Shown piece by piece: positions 1 through 13,200 of a stretch of DNA of 64,000 nucleotides. The stretch comes from Pogona vitticeps (taxonomy: Eukaryota; Chordata; Lepidosauria; Squamata; Agamidae): assembly GCF_051106095.1 (NCBI RefSeq), contig NC_135786.1, positions 212,696,501 to 212,760,500 on the forward strand. The letters run 5' to 3'. A program made the position numbers and the translations under genes. Numbering within the stretch: the first letter of the stretch is position 1; each line of letters starts with the position of its first letter. Under the pieces are notes generated by a model. The model made no database searches. It saw nothing but the letters and a program-made list of their open reading frames with translations, and was not told the DNA's origin.

Positions 1-1168
1 TATTGACAAACACTCTGACTGTAACAGCAAACTGTGACTGTGTGAACAAACTAAGGCATGGCCATATTGATTCAGCATTAGCTGAATGCTTTTGCATGCC
101 TGCTATTTTTGTCAGATGCAGAGACTATAAAGAATAAATGTAGGTTGGGTGGAGAGCCGATATGCCTTATTTTCCTTTATAACACTGTGGGTGAATGATA
201 TTAAATGTAATTGGATGGTTTCATGCCCGATTCTTAAATCAAATTACGGTAGAACCTGTACTCATGGCGTGTTTAATTTTTGTCTCATATTCTGACTTAA
301 TTAACAATATACAGTATTATGTTAATTGATGCAGATAACCTGAGAGAGGAGTAAACACACATTTTTGTAGACTGTTTATCTCTAGTTTACATAATAGCAG
401 TCCCATGCTTCCAGCCCTGTGCTTCTGTCATAGGTGCAGTCTCATAAGGTTATTGTATGTTTGTATCAGTCCCAAAATTGACTCCAGTCTCACAGTTGAG
501 ATATAGTCTCTTGACTGGCTCAAATGTGTTGAAAATGAGTTTATCTGAAAAAGACCATTGCTATTTCTGTGGAGACTCTAAGAGCAGCAAGCTCATTTTT
601 AGCCATGGTGTCTGTCTTTCCTTCAGAGGTGCCTCAATGCCAGCAAATTGTGCTACATCTGTTAAATTATGTTGTCTTTCCCCTAAAGATTAATTCCCTG
701 GTTTATAGGCTGAGCATATACAGATTTGCTGGTCAGCATGTACTGTAGAACTGCCTCTCGTTCCTTTTCTGATTTTTTCCCCCTCTGATTCTTCCTTGCA
801 TGTGGCTCTCATTTATCTGTACTTGTCAGTTGGCCTGCTTAAAGCTTATCTTTTTTTTGAGATGCCTTCTCATATCATAGAACCTTAACAATTAAAGAAA
901 ATCTTTTAAGATCTAGAAATCTAAGCTTAATGAAGACCCCAGCTAGCATGGTAACAATAATGATCATATACAGATACATACATAGTAACATACCTGGACA
1001 CTCACTCCTCCTCCTGTCTCCTGTCCTTCTTCCACTCTTAGAACATATTTTCTTTTAGAATATAGTTTAAAACATTCATATTTGTATTAACAAGGAACTC
1101 AGAATAAAGTCTGGAACGTATTGGCACTTCCTGACTTTCCCTGCAACTCTGAAGACATGCTTGGCTGT
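1..1168. other. Upstream non-coding stretch, nothing recognised
   Basis: AT-rich sequence with no long open frame and no cadherin-like or other recognisable exon on either strand. It is presumably intron or 5' flank of the cadherin gene whose exons start at 4098. I see no clear repeat family here. Confidence 0.5.
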
Positions 1169-1954
1169 TCAAATCATGGTATTATTGCTACTACATTTAA
1201 AAAAAGGTTTCTGCATTTCTTCTAACAGTGTACAGAAGAGTGCTGTTCTAAATGTAATTTTCCTTTTGTAAGGACTGTCCTTGTTGCATTCTTGAGCAGA
1301 AAATGCAGGAAGGGCTATGTCACCCAAAGCCTCATCAGAATAAGCCTTGAGGCTGATTGTGTTGTGCATCCAGTAGTCACTACAGATTAAGGTACATGCA
1401 TCTGCTGGGTGGTATGATTTGCAAACAACTGTCAAGTTGGTTGTCTCTTCCAAGGGCCTCCCTAGATGAGACACTGATTCTGTATCTACAAGCAGGGTGC
1501 TATCAAAAAGCAGACTGTCTATGCTGACATAAGCTTGCATCAATCGACAATTTGGCAAATTACTTGCTTTTTCTTTGTAATTGGTCAGAAGGAAGATGGA
1601 ACGGGGAAGTGTTTGCATGTCTGTTGTCTCAGGAATGGAGCGCTGAAACATTTTTGTGTCTGGATGGATAAACTTGTGGGAGGAGGAAGTATGTAGTTGG
1701 TTTTGGTCAGTGATATCTGAACTTTGGCCAGAACTCTGGAAGTAAATTAAGCCTCTTAACCTGTTAGATTCCATGCCTGTGTTGGAAACTAAGATGTTTC
1801 CAGCACAAACATGTGAGGAGGTGCCTTCCAGGACTGTTACGAAGATGAATAGAAGAGTGTGAAACCTGTTATATATCTTGAAACAACTATAGAAAGTGAG
1901 AGCAAGGGTGTGTGCCAAGCCATGTGTGCAAATAAGCTGTACGTACTTGCACAA
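1169..1954 (-). CDS. Unrecognised 261-codon open frame, minus strand
   Basis: This is an uninterrupted frame from an ATG at the right end to a TGA at 1169-1171. It is the longest unassigned frame in the window. After about 30 residues there is a hydrophobic stretch (HTLLFIFVTVLEG) followed by a possible cleavage region, then several scattered cysteines and NLT and NNT glycosylation sequons, which would suit a secreted protein. I do not recognise a family. No RT, transposase or zinc-finger motif is visible, and there is no obvious splice context or promoter. It may be a chance frame, a lineage-specific intronless gene, or part of an unknown element. It lies opposite in strand to both real genes and just upstream of the first cadherin exon I can see. 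Confidence 0.2.
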   Translation of the reverse strand: MCKYVQLICTHGLAHTLALTFYSCFKIYNRFHTLLFIFVTVLEGTSSHVCAGNILVSNTGMESNRLRGLIYFQSSGQSSDITDQNQLHTSSSHKFIHPDTKMFQRSIPETTDMQTLPRSIFLLTNYKEKASNLPNCRLMQAYVSIDSLLFDSTLLVDTESVSHLGRPLEETTNLTVVCKSYHPADACTLICSDYWMHNTISLKAYSDEALGDIALPAFSAQECNKDSPYKRKITFRTALFCTLLEEMQKPFFKCSSNNTMI

Positions 1955-4097
1955 GAGATTATGGGTCCAGAATTAGTTCTTTCTGTTGATGTGTCTAGAG
2001 CTTGGAGCTGATTGTTTTTCATAAAGGCTGACATTCAGACACTAGCCAGTTAGTATCGATTGGCCTCTGGCTATTAAGTGACCTATATGTCATTGGTGGG
2101 TGAGCACTAGATGTTTCTGAGATCTTGTTAGTTTTCCACAACAAGGGAGTCAATGCTGTGTGAGAATTTGGGAACACAAGTCAGAATTAAACAAATGTAC
2201 ATGGGTGTTTGTAAAAATGCCTTCAGCTGAGTCTTAACCCAGTTTTCAGAAACTCTTTTCAGGAAATAATAGGTTTACAGTATACTGTATATAGTATGGA
2301 TGTTTGACCTTTCTTTCCCAGCCTTTGTTCATATCTATTGTTCTTTGTTCCAGTAAGAACTGATACATTCTTATGTGTTGTGAGTATTATCAATTTGGCA
2401 TCTTAGAGCTTTCTTTTCATAATGCTCTCTTTTATAATGTTTAATAAAATTAATACATGCACCCTCCTCCCCAGTAGCTATATTGGTCTGTGAGAAAAAG
2501 GAAAAACCAAATCCACCTTTAAACACCCTTTATTAGCAAAGAGCAAATTGCTGCAATAGTATGCAAATGTGTTTTCCAGAATTTTTCAGCAGGATATGTG
2601 ATACAAATATTAGGGAAGGGAAAGAAACAGAAAAGTCTAAACATTTGACCCAGTTTTTTCACTATATTCTCAGCAATTAAACTCAGTTGAAAGAGAAAGA
2701 TGGCTATTACAAACAATCAGTGTGTCACTAACATTTGTGTTGGCACCCAATTATCACCAGCAGTGCCTATCAAAACTGACAGGTAATGGTGGAACGGCAT
2801 TTCAGAAGGCACAAGATTTGTTACAACTCAGAGTGTGGCCTTTGATACGCCAATGGAGAGGTCACTTCCTTTTAGCGTGAGTATGATCATGCAATCATAG
2901 GATTGTTGAGCTGGAAAATATTGACAGTGAGCTGTAGCTGAGTTTATAATCAGATTCAGCTCTCTGAATGCCAGAATGACAAGTGGACTGCACTTCACTT
3001 TTGAAAAGTAAATCGCATGCAGGCATCATATTTGATTAAACAAGAAAGCAAATGGAAATACATTAAAGTGGAATGGATCATAGGAATGCTAGTTCTAACC
3101 AAGATGGGGGTGCCAAAAGCCACTCAGGAACAAGATCACAAGAGCTCTTGAAGAGGGAATGTGAGGAGAGGATGGAAGTGCCACCAGAAATCCTAATTTA
3201 ATTTAGATTGAAGGGTCGGTATAGACCTCAGCAGGCCAAGGGACAGTCTAGAATACCTAGATCCAGTCTAGAATATTTTCTCTTTCTAGACCTCTTCTTC
3301 AGATTATACGTATCTTCATGGCAAGCTGAGTTTCACCTTGTCACCTCTGACTGAAGGGACTTCAACTACACACCCTTCTGATACGGAAAATCCACAGTTA
3401 AAGCATCTCAGACAGATAGTCATCCTGCTTAAATCTGAAAGGCTTCAGTGAAGATTGCCATCTTCTAGGGCAGTTGGTTCAACTATCAATCCCCTGTTAC
3501 CATCACAAAGCTGTTACTGACTGAGATGTCTCTGCTTGTAATTTGAAAGCATTTGTTTGAGTCCTATTCGCTGAAGCAGATTTCATTTTTGCTTTTTATT
3601 GTTCCTTTTCTCTGAATATGTTTGCTTCAGTGTGTAACTCTTTGTGATGGTGGCACAACTGTACGATTGGACAATTTAAATTTCGATGTGGGTTATTTTG
3701 AAAGTACCAAAACAATGGATGGAGGAAATCTTTCATTCCTAATGGTGGTAGGAGTGCATTGAACCCAGAGTGACTGGTTACTAACACAAAAGTCAGACTC
3801 CTCTTGAGAAATATTGCATGCATAAGGGAAGTTGCACAAATAGCTTTTGCAGTTTTCTGATTTTTTAATTCTGCATCCTTGCATGCAAGTAGAGATGGGT
3901 GCCAACCGCTGGTTTGGCAGTTTGTCCTGGTTATTTTACTGCCACAACAGCTGTTTGGTGGTTCATCACCCCAAATGTTGTTCAAAGGTTAAAATCTTAT
4001 TGTAGAATTTCAAGCACGTAATTTCTAAAAGTTAAGTCTGTCCCAATAAACTCCAGTTTCTGTCTCTTTCTTTTTAATTTTTCTGTCCCCTTTGCAG
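1955..4097. other. Non-coding stretch before first recognised cadherin exon
   Basis: No exon is recognised here. The stretch ends in a pyrimidine-rich tract and TTTGCAG acceptor at 4091-4097. Open frames of 65-129 codons on the minus strand (2519-2716, 3596-3985) show no known motif and look like chance. Confidence 0.5.
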
Positions 4098-4292
4098 AGA
4101 ACGATTGGTATTTATGTCGCGTGGTGATTGTTGCTGTTGAAGAGGAACCTATCTCTTGGGGAATGTATCCATACCCCTACTTGGCACGTGTTGATTCTGA
4201 GGCCCGAGCAGGCACAGTCGTGTATCAGCTGGCTGCCCATTATAGTGACAATGAAAATTCTAGTGCTGGGATATCCTATGCCCTCATTGCAG
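4098..4292 (+). CDS. Cadherin exon 1 of window (repeat 1, first half)
   Basis: Acceptor TTTGCAG before it and donor AG/GTAAGC after it. It enters in phase 2 and leaves in phase 1. It encodes the end of a preceding beta strand (VVIVAV) and then a new repeat start, YPYPYLARVDSEARAGTVVY. Because it enters mid-codon, at least one earlier exon exists. Confidence 0.85.
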
Positions 4293-7200
4293 GTAAGCAA
4301 ATGAACTGCAAATTCTACCAATGGATTGCTTTGAAAACTATTGCCAAGAGTCATACCCTTCATTTTAAAAGTATTTGAAAATGTAACAATTGGATTATAA
4401 CGCACATTGTAGCAGGTGTGAGAAATATAAGCTAAGTAAATAGTTTCAGAGATAATCTTCTACCTGTGTTAAATGCACAGGCGAAGGTCCTTTTCTTTTG
4501 TATCTTCAGGTAAGTATGCATGGCGGCAATCTAAAGTGAGACCAGGGTGCATGGGTGAAGGGAGGTTTAGAACTTTCCTGCCTGACTCTTTTATTTAAAA
4601 ATCCAACCATAGTGGAGCAGTTTTCTCCTTTTCAAAGTTCCCCTCTCTGCACTGCAGCAGCAGGAGTACCATATTTTTCTGTGTATAAGATGATACTTTT
4701 GTCTAAAATCTTTAGACTAAAAATTGAGGGTCATCTTATACATGGAAGTAAGCTGAGGAGAGAACAAAACGGCACATACCTTGCCTCTGCAAGCAGGCTG
4801 CCTCCAATCATGAGGCTTAGCTTCCTACAGTCAGGAGACTTAGCTTCCTCCCATCACGAGCCTTATGGAACTGACATCAACTGATGCTGTACAAACCAAT
4901 TGTAACACACCACATTGGAGGTGGAGCATGTAGGCAGTGCTCAGATTCAACAGGGACTCCTAATGTCCGAGCATTTTGAGCCCAGAGGATGAATACTCAA
5001 AGCTAAGTTTTCTTAATTTGGTGTTAGAAAAGGGGGGGGGGAATCTTATACATGAGGGGCATCCTATAGATGGAAAAATATGGTACATTTTGAAATGTAA
5101 AGCCGTGCATATTGATCTCAGTTTGGCATCTGACTAGAAGCATTGACAGGAAGGTTTAAAAAAAAACCCAGGGTTTTAAGCTATACATTATGTCCATACA
5201 TGGCGTTTAGCCTACTCCTTTAATACTACTTTTAGTGGATCTTTTGCACTTGTGACCAGTGTAATTTTACTGTCCTGGGATGCAAAAGCAGATGCTTTCA
5301 CAAGGTCAGACTATTTGTCCATTTAGCTCAATATAAATAACTGTCTATCAGCACCTCTTGGGGTCTGAGGCAGAGGCCAGTCCCATCATTTGCTACCCAA
5401 CTCTTTCAGTGGAAGATGCCAATCCAGGACTTTTTCCATGCAAAGCTATAGCCTCAACCCTTAGGTTGGTGCAGATAGGCCATTTTTCTCCAGTATCTCT
5501 TTAAAAGCCTTTGCTGAGTTGTTGTGTGTATGCATCATTTGTTGATGAAGGTTCATTTAACCATGATAATGCCATGCATGTTTCATGGGATCACATATCT
5601 CTTGGTCTACTTCATGTCTTCACTTTAGAAATGCCACCGCAGTTACTGCATAGAACTTTCTGTGCTCCATCCTAGATTTAAAGTAAAAGGTCTGGGGTGT
5701 CAGTTCTCCACAGAGGTTGTCGTTCTTCCATGGTGACTGTTGTTGCTTGTCCCCATGAATGCCCAATATGTACTTTCCATGCTCTCCTTCACAGTTCCAT
5801 TCTCAACCTGTTCCAAATCATGTGCTAAAATATTCTGTCTGAAATCCTGTTGTGAAGTTATACAACCAGCATAACTTCTGGAAGTGGATTGTTGTGAGTT
5901 AAGAAATTTCTGTAGACATTGTATGTTCCATACAAAGTGATGTAGCTACCCCGTTTCCCCAAAAATAAGACCTAACCTGAAAAGAAGCCCTAGTATGATT
6001 TTTCAGGATGCTCCTAATATAAGCCCTACCCCCCAAAATAAGCCCCAGTTAAGTGAAACCCCACCTTCCACCATTGTGCAGCATCGTGCAGCAACCAACA
6101 GAAGATGACATGACTATAAAATAAAACATCCCCTGAAAATAAGCCCTAATGCGTTTTTGGAGCAAAAATTAATATAAGACCCTGTCTTATTTTCAGGGAA
6201 ACATGGTAGTTATGTAATAGATAATGTCTGTTAAGATTTATCAACTTATGGCAATTTGCATCTAAAAGTTTTGCCATTTGTATAACTGCACCACAGGATT
6301 TCATCCTCTTGAGTTACCTGCAAATGTTAGATGATGGAAGCAAGAGTGTAGATAGTGCAGTTGAAGTAAATGTGGATGCTTTTGGTTAATTACAAGTGCC
6401 TAGTGCCAGTCTGAATTTTTCATGACACAAAATATACAGTGTGCAAGTCATACAAGGAATACATAAACTTGCAGTCTGCGGAACTGAGCTTCTTTGCCAT
6501 TCAAAACTTTGCCTCTTTTTTTCAAACCTGAACTCCTGTTCCATGTCAAACCTCGGGAACCTGTAACTGAGAGTTTTTATTCCATGCACATCTTCCAAGA
6601 CCACAAACCACAGCTTTTAATAGCTTCTCATCTTCTCTACCTTGAAGGAGAAGAGCTAGTCTGTGTGATCTACACAGTCACAGAGTGCTCCCAGAAGAAA
6701 GGAATTGTGAATAACTTCTGAGTATTCTGTACCCAGAAAGCTCTACGAAGGGTCATCATTAAGTCGGAATCAACCTGACAGCACATAATTATTAATATTA
6801 AAATACTGGTGGCATCCTGCTGTCTTCCTATGGATTATACATGGATTAATACGTTTCTGGATTAAACTATGCTGGCAGTTGTATATGCTTAAACCATGCT
6901 TGATAATAGAACATTACCCAAGAAAATGTATCTTATCTTCCTTCACTGCACTAAGGAAGAACAAATAAGAAAAGACAGAAAGATCAAAACAGTAGCAAGA
7001 AGGAAATCAAATGGATGAGGAGCTAGCAGGAATAGGGACATGAATCCGACTGTCAAGTCGGATTTAAGTTGCTCTGGTAACTCAACCTGAACTCCACTCG
7101 GGGGAGGGGTTTCAATGCCTGAGACTCAACTCATGACTCAGAACCCACCCACCACCTCCTTTTTTTCTAGGGGAAAATTATTTTTAATAAGGATTCAGAC

Positions 7201-10200
7201 TTGGGCTTGGGACTCAGGATTTAGTACCAAAGACTCAGGTTCAGATTGGGACCAAAGACTTGGACTTGGGACTCCTACTCAAAGACTTGCCAACGTCCCT
7301 GGGAGCTAGGAGGCTTTTTTTTAAAGTGACAATTTTAAAAAAATCTTTTCACTCAACAGGTGGTGAAGAACGTTTTGATATAGATGTGGACACAGGTGTC
7401 ATATTGACAACGGGGTTGCCTTTAACTCTGAATCAAGAATATGTGGTCACTGTGCTGGCCATAGATGAGTATGGCAGCAAAAGTCCATATGCTTTCATCT
7501 CCATCCTGGCTGGCTCCAGGCCTCCCCAGTTCACTAATATATCCTACAGTGTATTTATTCCAGAAAATACTCCAGCAGATGAAAAGTAAGTAGTGATAGT
7601 GATAGTGATAGTGATGGGAAATTAATATTCACTGTTTCTAAGTATTGTAGAGTTGATCCAGAAATTGCAGATATGAAAGCGAGGGGGCGAGGGGGAGAGT
7701 CGGTTAGTACAAATTGTTGGCATTTGGAAAAGTTGCTTTTTTGAATTCCAGGTCCTAGAATCCTGCAGCAGAATTCCAAATGAGAGACTGGGTCTCAGGA
7801 TGTAAAAAAGACGTGTTAAACTTTGAAGATAGCATGCACCCTAGAAGCAGTCTCCTCTTTGGAGATAATCTAGTAAATCAGTTTATATACATCAGTGATA
7901 TTTTTATGATTTGGAGGGGCCGTGAGTGTCTGTTAAAACAATTCTTTGGATGGCTCAATGCTCTGGATCATAACATTGAATTTGACACCAATCATAATTA
8001 TAATGAGATACATTTCTTAGATCTTACTGTTAAGAAGGACTCATGGACGTTATACACAAAGGTATACAGAAAACCTACAAATTGTAACACCTATCAGGTT
8101 TGATAGCTACCATCCTAGATCTCTTCATTAAAATCTCCCATATGGTCTGTTTTTAAGAATGAAAAAGAATTGTACCAAGAGCAAGGACTTTGAGCAGGAA
8201 TCTCTCATACTGAGAAATCAGCTAAGAGACAGAGAATACCCACATGAGACTATAAACTATAGTCTTGCTAAGGCTATCAATGCCACACAGGGTGATCTCT
8301 TTTTAAAAAAGAACCTATACACCATGTTAACTGTGTTTTAACATCTGATCACGTCACAAAAAATTACAGAATCTCATAAAGAGGCATTGGCACATTTTAG
8401 AAAGCATGGAAGGTTTTCAGGAGAAATCACAAATCTCCTTTAAAAGAACTAGAAACCTAGGGGATATTTTAGTAAAGAGTGAGTTTAAAGACAGATTATC
8501 ACCATGAATCTCTAGTACACTGCCTGGTTCTTCTCCTGCCACAGGACACCATCCCTGTGGCCGTTGTGCCTACTGTAAAAATAGATATCATATGATATAA
8601 TTTAGAGATCCACAGAATGGCAAGAGAGATGTCTTAAAGAAATGCACTGCTTGCGACACTAAGGGAGTGATCTATGCTATAAGGTGTCCTTATAATTAAA
8701 CTGTATATAGGTAAGACCTCTCTAGATCACTTATGACTCATATAGGAGAACACCTTAACAATTTAAGAAATGAGTGTCTAGGTAGTCCTTGTGTTAGCCA
8801 TTTCATGGAATTTAATCATTCGGAAAGAGATCTAGCATTATGGGTTGTAGATGTGATTCCTGGAAAGTATGAGAAGTCCTTACTGAGAAAAGAAATTGAC
8901 TGGATATTAAGATTGAACATTCTAGCCTCTTTGGGGCTTAATGAAGAAATAGATTTCTTAGCACTGACCCCACTGTCTTGTTGATTGTTTAACTGTCTCT
9001 GCCAGCTGCATATGAATGCATACCACTCCTCCAGGATTTGTTCTTGTAATTATTAATCAGAGCTGAGACAGACCAAACGAGCTGACAAAGTTTTAAAAGC
9101 TTGGTATGTATCAGAAATATTGCTATCAGTCCATCTTAGAAGATAATGTTGCATGCATATTCACTAATACTGCCGTATATTATTTGCAGTTCTCCCTTGC
9201 TTGCTTTTTATAGACTAATTCATTTCTATTTTTATGTTAAGCTCCTGAAGAAGGCCATTTACTGAAACAGTCAAGTTTTTAAAACAAGAATAAAGTTCAT
9301 CACATTCTTTTTACATCCTGAGACCCAGTCATTCACTTGGAATTCTGCCACTAGTGGATGTACCAGTTCCGTTTTCTTCTAGAATCCTGCGGACAGTTTG
9401 ACCATAACCTTCACAAGCTCTACATATTGTAGCATGACAGATTTGTTTGCAAAGTCGCCTATTTCACTTCTTCCATATCATATTCCTATTCCAAACTGTG
9501 TTAGGCTGGAATCTGAGAGATGTGGGTTCTAGTCCCTAAGATGTAAGGCTCATTAGGTGATTTTAGGTCTAGATGCTCCCATTCAGCCTGACCAAACTTA
9601 TGAGGTTGCTGTAAGGATAAAGTGGGGAGAAAGAGAACCTTGAGTTCACAGGAGAAAGTGCAGGATATGAAGATAACAAACACATCCTAAATAAAAGTAA
9701 CAAGTCATGTTATGCTTAATCTTTTTCTTTTCAGAGTGGCTATTATTGAAGCAGTTTCTTTCCAGAGTCAACCTCTCTCTTACACACTGCTGATGAACCC
9801 TAGTGGCCTTTTCCACATGGACCAAGAGACTGGCGAACTCAGTTTGACTCATGCAGTGGACTACGAGAGCGAGCATCACCTCTATCATTTTTTAGTAAAG
9901 GCTATGGAAACAGAGAGCTTGCTCAGCAGTGTAACTGAGGTAGAGTCAGAATCTTACTTTCTACACCTACTGATACTAACTATTGCATCCTGTGGAATAT
10001 TTACAAGCTTATGTTGGAGATAACACCAAATGTGGAGTAGTGATAAGAGAGACACAGTTAGCACAAGAATAGCCGTGAGTGATACTGGTTTTCACCCTTC
10101 ACATTTTATTTCTTGATGTATTGAGAGTCAGAAACTCTTGGAGAAGTACTGCAAATTGCTCAGCGATCTGTCTGTAGATGAGGATCTGCCTTCTGCCTGT

Positions 10201-13200
10201 CCCTGAAGAAAAGAATTGTCTTAAATTGTATTGGATCTAATCTTTCTGACCATACTGACAACCTGCCCTGCTTCAAAGCATAAATCATCTTTGTTGTTTC
10301 CTTTTGAATCAGAAAAGTGGAGTATAGTTTTTCTAATGTATGAAATAAAAGAGTTCTCTATTTAAAAGAACTGTGCCACATATAGTACATTCAGTTGTGG
10401 AACTCGATCAAGGCTCCTTTTGATTTTCTGTTTAAAAACAAGGTCTGAGATTCTCCCCCCCCCCCCCGCTTCTGTTCTATGCAGGTCATCGTTCATATCA
10501 CAGATGAAAATGACTGCTGTCCAGAATTTCAGGAATCTATTTATAGTCGAGAAAATATTCTTGAATCAGTCCCTGTGGGGACATCATTACTGCAAGGTAA
10601 AGGAAAAAAAAGGGATTCCATCTCTTTCTTTGTATAACATTGCATGTTGAGACTGTTGCTTTTTCAAAATAGTTACCATTCAGTTTAAGCAACTTATGTG
10701 GGAAGACGTTGCGTGTCGGTTATGCTCTAGAATGGAACCCTACACAGTTGCAGTTTTTTGATGCCACTCTTAATTGTCACAGCTCCATCCTAAGAAATCC
10801 TGGGACTTTCGTTGTATTAGTTACTTTAGAATTTTTTAGAGAGCTGTTCTTGCACAGTCCAGTATACTGCAGCAGAGATTCTAGTGTACGGCAGCACATT
10901 ATGTACAGTGCCTCATCAGACTATGAATTCCAAGATTCCTTTGGATGCTCCTGCATTAAACTAGTTAGAACAGGTCTGTCATGTCATCCTATCTGTAGGG
11001 GAATCTCCCCGTGCTTATACGAAAGAAAAGGCCTTCTCTGTGGTGGTGCTGTCATTTTGGAAACCTTTCAACCGAGATAACACGTGGTACTGACACAATA
11101 TTTCTTTCGATACCTGTTGGAACTTTTATTATTTCCCTAATTATTTAAAGTGAATGTAATTTCAGCTGGTTGTAAGATGTCATTCCTTTCAATTTTATTA
11201 AACTACCCTTTAGTGTTTTTTAATTAATTGAATTATTCATATGTATCACTATGAAATTCATTTTTAAATAAGTGTATGTTGTATAAATTCTTGAGACAAA
11301 TGGGCAAAGGATAGAATTCTATGCTTCAGGCAAATTGATGAATTTTGCTTATAAGAATATTTCAAGGTGTTTTTTTTAAAAAAGTTCCTGCTTTGGTGAA
11401 ACATTTTGAAGAGTTACATAGAAAGCAAAAATACTTAATAGGGCTAGCAAATTTTCTGTTTGACATAAGCCAGGTGATCAGCAGATGAGAAGTTGCCATT
11501 CAGTTTCCCACATAACAAAATTTCAGGGCAAGTTTTAAACTCCCCACTTGATGAAGCCTCCTTAGATCTTCAAGGGGAACCAAAACAAAAACAAAAAACT
11601 TGAATAAGGTATGTCAAGCTTGCAAATATCATCTCTTTTCATAATTCTGTGGCAAGTAATTTCAGACTAAAATAGATTGTGCCAGTTTAAAAATATTGTA
11701 GTGTAACCTAACAAAATGCTGATGTTTGGCGTTCTGGCTAGTATGCTGTGACTGCTTCCAAGATCCTATATGGTGGCTCTATATGGTTATACATACATAA
11801 AAGGGTTAAGTATCTCAGCTCACTACCACCTTACCTCCAAGGGAAGGCAACTTGTGGCCTTCCAGATACTTTTTTTTGGAATACATCTTCCATCAGCAAT
11901 ATCTGACATAGCCATTTGTGAGGAGTTATGGGGGCTGCAATCCAAAAACATACAGGGACCAAACTTGCCCACTTTTGCTCACTTTTTATTTTTTGTTCTG
12001 TTTAAGTTTGCAACACTTTGTGACCCCTCAGCGTGTTAAGTTCTCATTGGGCTGTTCTGAACTGCAGTCATTTTAGTTTCTAAAAATCTTAGGTTGTTCT
12101 GCTCACCAGTTTCCCAACTGTAGAAATAATGACCTTTTTCTGGGGGTGGTCCTTTTAAATTTCCAGATGTATTCTTTATATTTATGTTTCCATTGATTTC
12201 ATTTCCCCCCTAATTCTTCATTTATTCCCAGTAAACTTTTATTTTAAAAATCAGAGTACTAGTTCAATCTGAAACCATAATTAAGATTTTCAATTGCATA
12301 TGTTGTGCCCAAGAGTGGTTTTTTTTAAGACCCTTTTCATGCTGAAGAGCTTATCTTTCTATTAAAAATGTTACTGTTTTCTGCTGTCAAGTAGCTTTGA
12401 AAGGTCTTATTCTTCACAATTGTTGAGGTATTGAAACTGAAAATATGTTTTCTTTTATGCAGACAATCAATTTTTTCTAGGTTTCTCCCTTTTCCTTCTA
12501 CCATCAGCTTTTCTTAGGATTAAATTAATTTCTAGCAAGCCTTGCTTTTTCATGAAATGTCCAAGCAACGTTGATTACATCAGCACATGATGAAATTTCA
12601 TTCTGGAAGCTTTTGTTTATCCTTCCCATTTGAGTAAATTTGCCTGATGATCATAATGATATTTCCCCTTTTTTATTGTGTTCCTGAGTTTTGGACACCT
12701 CTGGATTTATTTCCCTTAATACCTTCAATGAGTGCTTATTGTTGATTGCATACTTAATTGCATAGGGCATTGTGAAAGAATAAATGTTTGTTCTTTAGAT
12801 TAAAGCCCTCCTATAGTTCCAGGGTGTGTTTTCATACTGTGAAGCTTCTTCCTTTAGTAGTAAATAATATTATTTAATATTTAACTTAGTTACCCTCTCA
12901 TTACCTGTCCCTAAATAATTCAGCTCGCTAATTCAATTTATTTCTGTCACTGTTATTTTTTTTGTGTGTGTCAGGATAGGTATTTTTATTACTGAAACAG
13001 GTACATAATGAAAGTTGACATGCCTTGTTTGTTACATTGCAAACCATTCTTTTTGTCATTTTGACTTTCTCTTTTTCAATGTTGCTTGCTTCAGTTCTTG
13101 CAACAGACTGTGACTCTGGCTCCAACTCCGAGATTGTCTATTTCATTCAGAGTGCGGATTTTTCCATCACGCCTGAGGGCACCATCAATTCAAACCAGCG

